Part shown: positions 53,201 through 64,000 of the stretch, piece after piece
Numbering within the stretch: position 1 is the first letter of the stretch
Layout: each line of letters starts with the position of its first letter
DNA from: Acanthornis magna
Lineage: Eukaryota > Chordata > Aves > Passeriformes > Acanthizidae
Length of the DNA: 64,000 nt
NCBI GenBank assembly: GCA_036785705.1
Contig: JAWUZG010000070.1
Coordinates: 5,777,001 to 5,841,000 of the forward strand
Direction: 5' to 3'
Notes under the pieces: generated by a model
The model's database searches: none
Told to the model about the DNA's origin: nothing
Seen by the model: the letters and a program-made list of their open reading frames with translations, nothing else
Translations under genes and position numbers: made by a program

Positions 53201-55784
53201 TGCTTTCACTGAAAATTTGTGTGTGAGGGTTCAGCACTCTCCCTTACATTTACAGCTGCTTTCTGCTCCAGCACTGTGCCTGATAAGAAAAGTGCTGTAA
53301 GTAGCTGTTCTTTCTCTCAGCTGTCAGGGCAGCAACAAATGCAAAACGCTAAATACATTTGTATAATGCAGCCCTTCTAGTACTTCAAATCTACAAGATC
53401 TGCCCCTGAAATAATTTTTAGGGCATTTAAAGTTTATAAATGCATAAGAAATTTTTAAGATGAGACATTTAAGCAGCATGAGAAATGTCTTAATGCTGAG
53501 GGTCATCCCTTCCGTATGTATCACTATGACCATGAGGATTGGCTGAAAATCTATTTTAAAAACTTCCTTCAGGAAAACATCTCACTGTTTTAACTAACAA
53601 TTTTATACTGTTTATAAACTGGCATGTTACAAGACATTAAGAAGTTTTTTTCAGTATTTCCAGGATAATTAGCACAAAAATAAAGTGGTGTCATCTTGTT
53701 TAGAACTTATGAAGAGAAATCTTTCCATTTTAGGCCATGAATACATGGCTGAGTCTGAAGCAGCTGTGAAAAGCAGAGCAAAAATTTGACAGTGCCTTTA
53801 AAGACAAATCTTTCCCCTCTTCTACTGAATAAACTAAAATAAGGCAAAATCGATGGAGCACTGAGACAAGCACTCTGTGCTTCTTCAGTGCCTTTACACA
53901 ATGAGAGATGCAATCATCTGACTGTTAAGTCTTCCTAGAACTCATTTCACATCACAACAACTTTCACTTAACATGAACTATAAACACACCAGAGCAGAGG
54001 ACTGAAGTGCTCAGTGGCAAAGCACAGAACATCCTAAATTATAATTCTGTTTTCTTGCATGGTTTATGTATTAGCAACAGTTCAATTAAACAAATGATGG
54101 AGGTGTTTGTTGGTGGGAAGGAGGTTGCCAAGTGCCTTGTTTGTGGACAGAGATTGTATCACCCAGCAGAACAAGCTCCTGGTGCCGTTGTCAACAGCCA
54201 CCTCCTGGTCCCATGCCACAGTGCTGAAAACTTAGATTCCCAGCACAGCACCTCGTCTCCAACACTTCATCTCCCTTAAATCTGAAACAGGAGAATGAAG
54301 ACCATCCACCACAGCTGCTTTTGAGAGCAAGAGACCAGGGTAAGTGGGAGCAAGGGAATACATGAAGGGCCAAAAGAAAGATCTCCTCGACTAAAGCTGT
54401 TGTACTACCCTGAAAGTATTTTAGTGTAATAAAAGGAGTTCACAATCAGTGCTGCAAAATTTGAGGAGGAAAAGACTATTACTGGATGTTGTGTCTACTT
54501 TATTTTTCTAGTACAAAACCAAGGACTCTGTATGTTGACCTAAATACTCAAAACATCCCATCAGTAAACCCTGTGCTCATAAAAATCAGTCTAAAAAGCT
54601 GGCTCTAACTAAAGTAACTCTTATATTTTATATTTCAAGTTGCGTTTTTGTCTAAAAACATTTACCTAGCTCCTGTTCTGTGCAGTAAGGCAATCACCCT
54701 TAGAACAGAGTAAGGATTCCAGCTCTTACTGAGAACTTGCCTGTACCAAATTAGTAAGATTTCCCTGGAATAGACTTTTAAACATAAACAGGCTCTTACT
54801 CACCAGATTAATCCACTTTCATGATTTTAAAAGACTGCCTGAAGCTAGATGGCCAGTCTGCAATTCCATTTATAGACACTTAATTGCACCCAGTTTTTAT
54901 TCATTAGAAATTAAGAGGGCTTAATACTTCTGAAATTAGGACCCTAATAGCTGTTAGAAGTTGCATATTCACTTAGCAGCAAACAAAAAATTCAGAACTA
55001 GTCTCAGTTTAGACTATCTGTTTTAAGACACTACACTGAGAACAATGTAGACATGCATCCTGTTTATTCAGCAGGCAAGGACATAACAGCCACAAGAACT
55101 AGAAGGCTCTTTTACACCACCATGACAATAAGAGCAAGCACCACAGTTCAACCTCAGTACTTGTTTTCCCAGTCTTAGTAGTCAGGAAAAAAAATAGAGG
55201 AGAGGATTTTTTTTTATACTGCAAACATCAGGCAATAAACCCTCAAGTACCACAAAAAGTTACACCACTACACAATACTAAAAAATCTCAGTTGAACCAA
55301 TATTCCAGAGAAGGCTTATACTGGCAACACAATCAATTGAAAAACTGTTGATGAAGACAAGCCTTATCCTTCATGAATTTTCCTTCATTGTGGCCCAAAG
55401 GAATAAAGACCAATAGACACACACCGACTCAGGCTGTGCTCAAGATTGTACATTGTTATAAGTATATCTATGGATATACACTGTTATATACATGTAAGAT
55501 ATGCTTTCAGAAACAGAATTATCAGTGACATACTCAGGAGACTTTGGTTTGTTAGGGAACACTAGTAAAAAAAGTCTATTTTTTTCCATTCAGCTTAGAT
55601 AGCTGGCAAACCTCTTAAAGGGCAGGGTGAACCCACTTGATCGATTTCTGATCCCCTCAACACTTTGAAGTACTTACAAAAGAAGTAGCAATAAAGATTT
55701 AACGTAATCTGTGCATATTGTGAGAAGTAACATAAGGAGTTAATTGACATTTTCCTACCACATATTTTTAGACAAACATAAAAC

Positions 55785-55960
55785 TGATGTGCTGGATCAG
55801 ACCCAGAGATCCATTAGCCCAGTTTCCTCTTAGAGCATGTTATTAGAAGCATTTCCAAGGGTTCTATAAGTTCTGTTTCAGGTCTGTGAAGGACAACTGC
55901 TCTACCTTTATGGCACATGGAGACCATGGACTAGATATTTTCCACTCTGAAGTCAACTAC
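55785..55960. repeat. Ancient amniote interspersed repeat
   Basis: CTGGATCAGACCCAGAGATC, then CATTAGCCCAGTTTCCTCTT, matches a pattern common in reptile and bird genomes (TGGGTCAGACC...GTCCATCTAGCCCAGTATCCTG). The rest has drifted. Family name and orientation are not certain from memory. Confidence 0.5.
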
Positions 55961-56275
55961 TTTCAAGCCTTTCCAAAACACCCAGTTACATCTGAGGGTA
56001 TTAATATACAAATGTAAATAAATTCACTATTAATAATAAACTTTGTTTTAAAAGTAAATATTTATTTATGTCAGCTATAACGACAAAGTTAGATTTTTCC
56101 ATGGTAAGTCTGCAAGCTCTGACAGAGATAACAAGCCATGAAACAAACATGTTTTAAACTATCTGCATCTTAGGCTCACTGGAAGGAAGACCTAAACAGC
56201 AGATTGTTTTTGTTTGTTTTATTTTGCTTTTGTTTTCAATAGTTTTGTTGGTGTTTTTTTTAAATTTGTTTTTAC

Positions 56276-56754
56276 CTTTTAAATGCTTCAGCAGGGTTCC
56301 TCTCACATTCCCCGGGCTGCAAGAGACTTTGAATAGCAGGATCTCTTAGTTTGTCCTCATATCCCTGGATCAGTCCACTGCGGCATATTTGTGTGACTAA
56401 ACCTCTAATAAAGCCTCCAACACAGAGTGTGTCAGAGTCCTGGGCCCTGCAGAAATGGAAGGCTAGAGCCTGGCGATGTAAGCCTCTTTGCAGGTTTGCA
56501 GGTGAGCTTGGCCACAGTAACTCAGTACAGAGGGCTGTCTTCCCACTACCGGGCCCTCCTACCAACAATACACCCCAGGCAGCTCCTTTCCCAGAGACAA
56601 CACCGGTATTATTCCCAGAATTCGCTACAAGAGATGGTTTGTTGGCAGCACTACTGCCGCAGCTAGCTTTCTCCTGGAGGCAGTGCTGAAGCTTGTGGAA
56701 AACCCACTCCCTACAGTAAAACTGCTTTCCCTGCAGCAAGCTGGTTTGAGCCAT
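56276..56754 (-). CDS. ANKRD50: ANKRD50 first coding exon with Walker A motif
   Basis: Encodes residues 1-159 and two bases of codon 160. The ATG at 56754 sits in a strong initiation context (AAAATGG, with A at -3 and G at +4), and the protein begins [20 protein letters not shown] as expected for the family. The Walker A P-loop GGPGSGKT lies at residues 66-73, with the invariant Lys72 and Thr73 present. The exon ends GAAGCATTTAAAAG/GTAAAA, and the next exon supplies G to complete Arg160. There is no signal peptide or membrane segment, which fits a cytosolic or endosome-recruited protein. The 20-kb intron that follows separates the P-loop from Walker B. Confidence 0.96.
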
Positions 56755-57557
56755 TTTACAAAGCTTCTTTTCTTGGATGTGTCATAAGCAGCAGCACATC
56801 TTCAACACCTCAGGAGCAGGGAGACGCGCGCTCATCCGGCACAGGACAATCTTCTGCAGAGAACTTGACAGAGGTGGCGGCGATCAGTCACCCTTCCTCG
56901 TAAAACTCAACAGCCTCTTCTCTGCAGGAAGGGTGTCACTCCATCTGTGCGTTGTGTTGGGATCAGCATGGCACAATCACAGCTCAGCTGACATCGTGCA
57001 GCGGTGGCTGGTACCAGCCCTCAGCAAGACTTCTGGCGTGGCTCACAAGTTCATGCAGCTCCATGACTGCATCTGTAGTTCAGGCAGTTGTGTGTGTTCC
57101 CAGCGTACAGGGGAGACAATACATCTGGAAAAACTGAGGGAAAGCCAACTTTGCAGTGTATACTAAATGCCTTTCACCTCTAGGCATTAATCTCTCTGGA
57201 TACACATACAGAAAAAGCTGTCCATAATAAAATGTTCCTTCTGGGAATTTCATAAAAAAAGTGATTTTTCTTCAGAGTACTATATACACACCACAAATGT
57301 GGCAAGTACCACTGACTAAAGCAGTCAGTCTGGACAGCAAGCTTTGCAGACTTCATATATCTGGGAGAGTGTCCGAGAAGTGCTTCATGTTATGGTTTCT
57401 TATGCAGTATAGACGACAGGGGGGAAAAAAAACGTTTACAGCTTCTTATTTCAATACATTCGTAGCGTCTTCTTCAGGAACTTAGATTCTTACTGAACCT
57501 GTTCTCAGGTATCTCAATCGCAAGATGTCAGAAGAGACAACATCTTCCCCTAGAGCT
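56755..57557 (-). other. ANKRD50: Likely 5' UTR part of the first coding exon (boundary uncertain)
   Basis: Sequence upstream of the start codon must reach a splice acceptor. The best looking one is TGCTGTCTCCTTTATTTCAG, which would start the exon at 57557. Shorter alternatives are ACACCCTTCCTGCAG (exon start 56921) and AAGTTCTCTGCAG (exon start 56853). If the long form is used, the leader contains an upstream ORF of nine codons (ATG 57543, stop 57514) and further upstream ATGs, which would reduce or regulate translation of the main frame. This is inference from splice-site appearance only. Confidence 0.35.
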
Positions 57558-57899
57558 CTGAAATAAAGGAGACAGCACTTTTAACCCTACATGCAAGTCA
57601 TAATTCAGTCAGCTGCAAATGCAGACAACAAAGAGCAAAGTCAAGGGCTCGTATTCCTTATTTTTGATAATCCTGTTAAATTAATCAAAAGAGCCGTTTT
57701 GAAGAAAATTTGTTGTTACGAGGTGTGACCAGCCACACGCAGAAAAACCAACAATAAACAATGAACAGATATGACAGTGGCCTCAAAACCGCAGCAAGTC
57801 TTGCCTTTTCTCCCGAGAAGAGCTGAATATATCCTTTCATCCTAGAAACATTCCTACTAACGAGGCTTCATCACCGAATCCTCTCCTCACCCCATTTTC

Positions 57900-58880
57900 C
57901 TCCTGCCGGCTGCAGGCGTTTTCGGGAGTTTGTGTTGCAGGGCAGCGCTGCTCCCCGCACGCTTCTTTGTTCGCGGCAGCGGCGCCCGGCAGCCCCGGGG
58001 TCACGGCGTGACACCCCGCGCCACCGCCCCGTGCCCTCCGCGACACCCCCGCACCCCGAGCCACCGCCTGCGCCCGGGCTGGGCTCCGGCCCCGCGCCCT
58101 CCAGCCCGGGCACGGCGGCGCAGCCACAGCTCGGGAGCCACTTGGCAGCGCGACCACCTCCCTCCGGGAAAACCCCGAGCAGCTGGGGAGCGCCCCAGCG
58201 CTTCCCCTGCCGCTCGCCCCCGGCGCCCGCCGCCCTCCGCCGCGCACGCACCGGGCTCCGCACGGGGAGCCGGGCACCCGCCCCGCACCCGGCGGGGTCC
58301 CCCCAGCCCCGGGGCCGGTGTCAGCCCCGCCCGGGCAGGGGCCTCCTCCCGCCGCTCGCTCACCTCCACCGCCGCCTCGGCGCGGCGGCTCCTCCAGACG
58401 GCTCCCCTCGCCGCTGCCCGCGCCCCTCCTCTTCCTCCGCCCGGCCCCTGGGCTCCCGCCCCCGGGCGCCGCCGTGCCAGGGCCGCGGCCACCTCGCTCC
58501 GCGGCTGCCTCAGCCCGCCCGGTGCTCTCCCAGCTTGGCGCCTCCCTCGCTCCCCGCTCCGCCCGCCCCGGCCCCGCCCCGGCCCTCCCCCTTCCCCTCC
58601 GGCGCCGGGGACATCTGGGGCGAAGTAGTGCGGAGCGGAGGGAGACGGGCGGTGCCCCTCGCCGCCGCCCCGGGCTTTGTCCCGGCCCCGGGGCCGCCCT
58701 CCCTCGCTCGCTCCCTGCCGCCTCTCCCGGCGCGGCCCTGCAGGGGGCGGCCGTGCCTCCGCCGCGGCCCTGAGGCGCCGTCCCGGCCCCGCTCGGCGGC
58801 GGCGAAACTTGAGGGGAAATGTCCTGCCGGGAGCGGGGCCCTCCCGCAGCCCGCGGCGGACACGGGCCCTCGCGGTAACG
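57900..58880 (-). promoter_or_regulatory. ANKRD50: CpG-island promoter of ANKRD50 with likely non-coding first exon
   Basis: About 1 kb of very GC-rich, CpG-dense sequence stands out against the AT-rich window and lies just upstream of the coding start. It contains several GC boxes (CCCCGCCC near 58325, CCGCCCGCCCC near 58562, CCCCGCCCC near 58573) and no clear TATA box, as in housekeeping promoters. A strong minus-strand donor GGTGGAG/GTGAGC places a plausible first-exon end at 58364. Long open frames on both strands (over 300 codons) arise from the scarcity of AT-rich stop codons and encode Pro/Arg/Ala strings, so they are not genes. Such islands often fire in both directions, so a divergent transcript to the right is possible. 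Confidence 0.8.
58358..58370 (-). other. Candidate splice donor of the non-coding first exon
   Basis: The minus strand reads GGTGGAGGTGAGC, a near-ideal donor (GAG/GTGAGC) with the exon ending at 58364. It could pair with any of the candidate acceptors at 57557, 56921 or 56853. Other GT sites exist in the island, so this is the best-looking choice but not proven. Confidence 0.4.
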
Positions 58881-58959
58881 CCGTGCTTGCTTCTTCCTTC
58901 TGAGCGAAGCACGGACCTCAGAGCTTCATTTTCTCCTCGCCCTCTCTCCTTTTGCCCCA

Positions 58960-61900
58960 AGCTGGCCCGTTTCAGACGGAACTCCCATTAGTTACCCTGT
59001 CAGCCTCCCCAAAACGTAGCACCAATGCTGAACCTTTTCCGACTTCCCCGCCGTGGCTTCTGGGGATGCACAGATCCGAAAATCATGTTTCCAAGGCTGT
59101 GAGAGATCCAAGGGGCATCCCACACCCTTCCCCTCGCACCACGTTAAACTGAGCTTTACAGTTCCAAGGGTCCCTACGAACCCTTGGAACCGGGAACCTT
59201 TAAATGGAATAAACCAGGGTAGAACTCGCTCCAGGACAGCTTTAATGTGGAAGAAAATAGAGTGGATCTTGCTTCGGGACACCTTTAGGAGGCCCATGTA
59301 AAGCCCCCTCCATCCATGACAATAAAGCGACAACTCTCCTCCTTTTATTTTGTCTGTGACAGAGCAAGAGAAGGATTTTCGTTAAAATTTGCTCCTCTCG
59401 GAGCTGGCTGCATTAGTTATGATAAGGCACTTTTCCATCAAGGATCGAGGTCTTTGCGATTGCTAAATAGTGCTTTCGTTTTAGCATATGGTTTCATATG
59501 CCAGGTAATTACAGTATTGTGGAGTACACACTGAATATATCCATAGGATACAACGGAGTGATTTAGGGCCCTTCAAGGAGAGTCCCGGGATTCTTTGTAG
59601 GAGCAAAATGAAAAATTAAATAAATTCAGTTGGTGTGCTGAAGAGCTTAGAAAAACAAGTCCGTCTGCTTCTGAAAACCAGTAGAACAAGTTTGAAGAAC
59701 CTTTGGAAGCAGTGAATTACAAATTCGCAGAGCAATTGGGAGTGGGGGAGAAACAGAAATAAGATTAGTAGTAAGAAAATGTTGCGTGGTTGTTTTGTTT
59801 CAGGTTTTTTTTAAAGTTTTCTGGCTTGGTGGGGTTTTTTTAACTTTAGGCAAATAATCTTCTCTAGGCTTGTTTTTTTTTCCTTCCCAGCTGTACCACC
59901 CTTCCATTTCAAAATGTTGTGGAAACTCAAGACTTCCAAAACTAATGCTAATACAAGTTCAAGAGACTTTGAACTGTAAAATTTTTTCTTTTTTCTTTTT
60001 TTTTTTTTTTCTTTTAACAATAAAGGGATAGAGACAGATAATGGTTGGAGTGGTGGAATTGCAGCTCTGGTCTGCTGAGCACATTAGGGAAAAAACAGAG
60101 GTTGACAAGGAGAAAAAAATGTAGAAAACCCCACAAGAAATAATTATAGATTCAACATGTTAAGAAGCAGATCTTGGCACAAGCATTAGACAGGTAGGTG
60201 ACCCAGGGAGAAAAAAAAATGAAATTGGATAATGATGAGATCCAGGGGAAAGTGCAACCTCTGCCTTTCTGATGACCAAGACACAAATGAAAACCCAATT
60301 TAGATGAAAAGGCACTGTCAGATTTCACAACATCCAATGTGAATATAGTGAAGCAGGTGGAGTAACAGCATGGTTTGCTAAAATCAGATATTTAAATGTA
60401 CGCACGATGGAGTTACAGATAATAACTGTGAAAATACTTAACCTTTCCGTGCTAATACATAAATCCTGCAACAAAACAGATGACAATAATTTGATTTTAG
60501 CATGGTACAAAATACAAAATAATTAACCCCCTAAAAGTCACTTGTGGACACTACATCAGAGCTAATTTTCCTGTCAAGATGTCACTTCTACAGCTAACAT
60601 CAGGAGTTTGAAATAATTGTTGGAATGACAAAGGGAAGAAGGAGAGGAGAAGGGAGGGAAGAAGGAACAGAAATTGGAAAAAAATGTGGCAGGCCTACAG
60701 TATAATTAGGCAAAATATTGCAAGGTCCAAAGTATGACCTTTCAAAAAAGTTCAATGTACAACCTAAAAGTGAAGGTTGGGAATGGCCTTGCACTGACAC
60801 CCCCCCCCCCCAATGACTACTAGGAAGCAAAAGCATATCAACACTTTCAATGATAAATCCTTTTCTTTAAAAAACAAAAAAAAATCCTAAAAACAAGTTC
60901 AAAGGGTTAAAAACCCGAGGTTGTCATGAAGAGGCACAGCCTCTTCGGCTGCGATCTTTCATCTGTACACAAGAAACTAAGACCCTGAAGTCAACCTTCA
61001 AAAGCAAGGGAGGCATTTTGTTATCAAGATTATTTGCATAGTACCTCCTATACCTAACGTGACAGCTCAGATGACATCATCCTGGTGAATTATTATAGCT
61101 AAGGGTCAGATATTTCTGATACAATTGTGCAATGTTGTAGTTAATGAGACAGTATCAGGATAAGAACCAAACCTTATTTTTGTGGTTTTGTATAACTTAG
61201 TTTGACATAGATAGCAAACAAGCCATGATCTAGTTGGCTGCAACCTTGCAGGCTATAAGACTGACAGATAAGGCCTAAAAGAAGATGAAACAGAACAAAA
61301 CTTGCTATCTGCAAAAAAACCCCAGTCTCTACTTTTAGTTTCAGTGGTCTGGAGCTGTAGGGACCTTCCTGGTTAACCTGAGCCATACTGAGGCACCTGA
61401 TTTTAAATGATGGGATGTTCGTGTCATGCATGATTTTAGGTATGGTTTTGTATTTAGAAAAAAAAGAAACTTTTAGTGAAAAGATTGCGCAAAAAGTTGT
61501 GAGATTAAGAAGTTTTCACCAACACTGAAAAACCTGAGGGGATGGGTTGGACAAAAATCTTTTATGCTTTCCAAATGATTTGCCACATCTTTTGCCAAGT
61601 ATTAGGAAAGACTACTATGCGCTTTTCAATTATTTGAACAGTTTCGGGATGATGTTATTTGGATGTGAAAGCAGGCACGAGAGAACATAAGGGATCACAA
61701 TGAGAAAGGGATCCCAGTGAGAAAGGCAGCGCGAGGCTGATCCTTGAAGTCATCCAAATGGGAGCCATCCTGTGTGCGTATAAATCCCTGTTTGCTCGGT
61801 GTGTGGTTTGGAGCACTGTTTCTAGCTCGCCCTGCGGTGTTTGGTGCGTGACTCAGCCCTTGCGGGTCCGTGCTCGGGGTGCACGCATGGCCCAGCCAGC

Positions 61901-64000
61901 TCGGAGCCGAGCTGCAAATCCTTGCGAGCTTGTCGTGTCTTGGGTAGAGCTTTGGGCAGGCGGTGATTCACATCCAGGAATAAATGTTTTGCAAGGGTGG
62001 GCCTGAGGCGTGATTATCTGCTTAAACACGGAGTAGTCATTTTTAACTACTTTTGGGACTTTTAAGTTACTGATTTTCGTGCGTAATTGTGTATTAATTC
62101 AGATGCTTTCATTCTCTGTCAGGTAAGATTAGTGAGGTTGATGGTATATAAAGATTGTGCAGACTTAGGATAATATAAGAACATTAACATAAAAAGAAAA
62201 TTATAATTTCCCAAGCAAATAGTGAAAGTCTCATCACATGGAGTATTCAGGCAAAAGCATTTCTCTGATACTGATATTTAAGGTCTTGGTCCTAAAATCT
62301 GTCTAGGGTGAGATGCACTTTAGTCTTGGGCCTGTTAGTATCATATGTCCTCACAAAGTCACCTGGAAGTCCTGTATGTGGGTGGCCTGTGTCCAGCCTG
62401 GCACCCACAGCCAGTCTCCAAGCCCCCTGCTCATCCATTGCTCTGGGTCAGAATCCGTCAGCTCCTAATTGATGATGCTACAGGGGATAGATGTCAAAGG
62501 CCTCACAAAGGGCTGGTTAGTTCTTACTCACCATAGTTAGATCCTTCAGAGTCAGCTGGCTGCGCTGGCCACTTAGTCACACACTTGGGAGAGGACTCCA
62601 AGAGGATGTGCTTCCTGAGCTCAGGAGCTGAGCTGAGGCTGGCCATCTTGTTCCTTCTTGTCTTTTTTAAAGAAGAACATAATGCAGGTTGGGTTTGGGG
62701 TATTTTTTTCCTACTTATCAGGGACTTCCACTCACAATTTCGATTTTCAATAGATGAAGGCAATAGTGTTCTTTTACATAAGAATATAGCTAGGAGGCAT
62801 AATAGTTCCTTTCAGCTCTTTCCTCACCCTTCCTCATTACCAAGTAATTTGGGTAGGAGTACTATCTATCCCATCTATTGAAACTGGATCTCTGTGAACA
62901 AAGGATGCAAGAATGATCGAGCTGAAGCAAAATTAAACAAAAGATCTGGGATAGGATCATGTGGTGGCTGGAACACTTGGCCAGGAGGGGAGGGAGCTGT
63001 ATTCTCATTCTCCCTGGAAAGGAAATAATTCTCGTTTCCAGGCTGACAGCATTCATTTCTAGGTCATTACAGAACTGCCACCACAATATATTCTAGTTGC
63101 ATTTTGGTAGAAAAATGGCTATTGTACTTTGGGTTAGAAAAGGCAATTCTCTGTTCCTTGATAAACAAGGGCCAGGGTCTGTCCTGTGGCCACAGAAAAG
63201 GGAAGGCAGGAGGTTTGAATCTACGTATCCTCATCCTTTGTACAAATACATATGTGTGTTAAATACCCAGCAGTGGTGGGTGTTCGTTTTGTAGCTTAAT
63301 AACAGAATTAAGATAAACTCTAAAGAACTGCTGCCCATGCCCGGAAAATATTTGTATCACATGTACTTGTAACTGTGATTATATCTACTCCTATGTGTTA
63401 CTATCATCCTGTTGGTACAATTACTCCTCACTGCTACGCTGTCAAGAAAAACACTCCACCAGATGACTGTTCAAAATAGGGGACCAGTTTAAATGCTCTA
63501 AATTCCTTCTGGAGTAAACTTTTTTCTTGCTCTGTGCTGACGTGAGAGCACCATCTTCCCAATGTAGTACTGGGATTGCACACTAAATTTAGTCGATAGG
63601 CTTGGAGGCACTTTTATGCCTCTTGAGCAAAACCCAGGCAGTGGCTTTCAGGATTTGCTGCAGCATCTTTTAGATATATATGTGTATATGTGCACAAACT
63701 CTAAATATGCATCTACACAGAGCTAGGAAGATAGGAGTCTTCTGATTAATAATTGATGCTTAACCTCTGATACTTACTGGGCAGGGGTTTAGCTGGGTGT
63801 ATGCAAAATGCATTGCAATTTTTAGCCAGCTAAACAAAAAAACCCAAAACCATCCCAAACAACTGCTTTTAGCATCCAAGAAATGCACATTGGTGTAGTG
63901 CTCTGGAGTCCAGCCTGTGTCATTCTAATCTTGAATATTTCTATGTGTACGGGAACATGAATCTACTTCAGCTTCCTCCTACCTTGAAGTAACACATTAC
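58960..64000. other. Upstream flank of ANKRD50, no gene recognised
   Basis: AT-rich sequence resumes to the right of the CpG island. It contains a T/C-rich run near 59982-60014 and a C homopolymer at 60800-60811. No domain-bearing open frame, convincing exon or recognisable LINE copy is seen. A divergent non-coding transcript from the island could lie here but has no sequence signature that I can identify. Confidence 0.65.
60800..60811. repeat. C homopolymer, 12 bases
   Basis: An uninterrupted run of C. It is rare in this AT-rich context and prone to sequencing length error. Confidence 0.9.

Larger units (their letters stand above)
36168..56275 (-). other. ANKRD50: ANKRD50 intron between first and second coding exons
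   Basis: A 20.1-kb phase-2 intron with donor GTAAAA, a non-optimal consensus, and a good acceptor. It holds most of the recognisable repeats in the window: CR1 relics at about 38.2-38.6, 38.95-39.34, 43.3-45.1 (with a younger tail at 44.75-44.81), 50.2 and 55.8-55.96 kb, and a TA/CA tract near 46.1 kb. No nested gene is supported. The longest internal frame, 178 codons at 51505-52041 on the plus strand, has no recognisable domain and crosses an A-run. Confidence 0.85.
18665..58600 (-). other. ANKRD50: ANKRD50 transcription unit (inferred extent)
   Basis: The gene runs right to left. Coding exons are 56754-56276, 36167-35938 and 27454-23910. Introns are 56275-36168 (about 20.1 kb, starting GTAAAA) and 35937-27455 (about 8.5 kb, starting GTGAGT). 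Coding lengths 479 + 230 + 3545 give 4254 bases, an exact 1417-residue frame plus stop. The first intron lies after base 2 of codon 160 and the second after base 1 of codon 237. The transcription start (somewhere in the CpG island) and the 3' end (near 18.67 kb) are inferred and not fixed by the sequence. Known role of the family: ANKRD50 is a cytosolic or endosomal ankyrin-repeat protein reported to work with SNX27, retromer and the WASH complex in returning cargo such as GLUT1 from endosomes to the plasma membrane. Confidence 0.85.

Noticed and set aside
57930..58960. Open frames of over 300 codons on both strands in the CpG island
   Set aside because: They overlap the same bases in several frames on both strands, encode Pro/Arg/Ala/Gly low-complexity strings and reflect scarcity of stop codons in GC-rich DNA.
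1..64000. CRISPR arrays, prokaryotic operons, toxin or phage systems, tRNA or rRNA genes, intact retroviral proviruses
   Set aside because: No spaced direct repeats, operon-like gene packing, cloverleaf, rRNA-like block or paired LTRs were seen. The gene structure is that of a vertebrate chromosome.

Overview
This window is vertebrate nuclear DNA, most likely from a bird. The evidence is a multi-exon gene with GT-AG introns of 8.5 kb and 20 kb, a GC-rich CpG-island promoter in otherwise AT-rich sequence, and several truncated CR1 LINE copies ending in the TTCCAACCC...ATTCTATGATT type of tail typical of sauropsid, especially avian, CR1. I see no Alu, B1 or other mammalian SINEs, and nothing bacterial or viral.

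The only protein-coding gene I can support is ANKRD50 on the minus strand. Its three coding exons join in frame: 56754-56276 (start codon, Walker A), 36167-35938 (Walker B) and 27454-23910 (rest of the NTPase-like region, about 18-19 ankyrin repeats, Ser-rich tail, stop). The predicted protein is 1417 residues. Splice sites and codon phases agree at both junctions. A non-coding first exon probably lies in the CpG island near 58.0-58.9 kb, and the 3' UTR probably runs down to a polyadenylation signal near 18.69 kb.

Layout: 1 to about 18.66 kb is gene-poor downstream flank with two CR1 tails, an (AAT)n tract and a perfect 19-bp inverted repeat at 9.2 kb. 18.67-23.91 kb is the probable 3' UTR. 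23.91-27.45 kb is the large last exon. 27.46-35.94 kb and 36.17-56.28 kb are introns with CR1 copies of different ages, including a roughly 1.8-kb ancient minus-strand LINE relic at 43.3-45.1 kb. 56.28-57.56 kb is the first coding exon plus its likely 5' UTR. 57.9-58.9 kb is the CpG-island promoter. 58.96-64 kb is upstream flank with no gene seen.

I did not find a new multi-gene system. The observations most worth checking are the perfect hairpin at 9202-9244, the GC-rich, apparently homogenised stretch inside the ankyrin-repeat exon, the NTPase core split by a 20-kb intron, and the conserved-looking C-terminal PDZ ligand.
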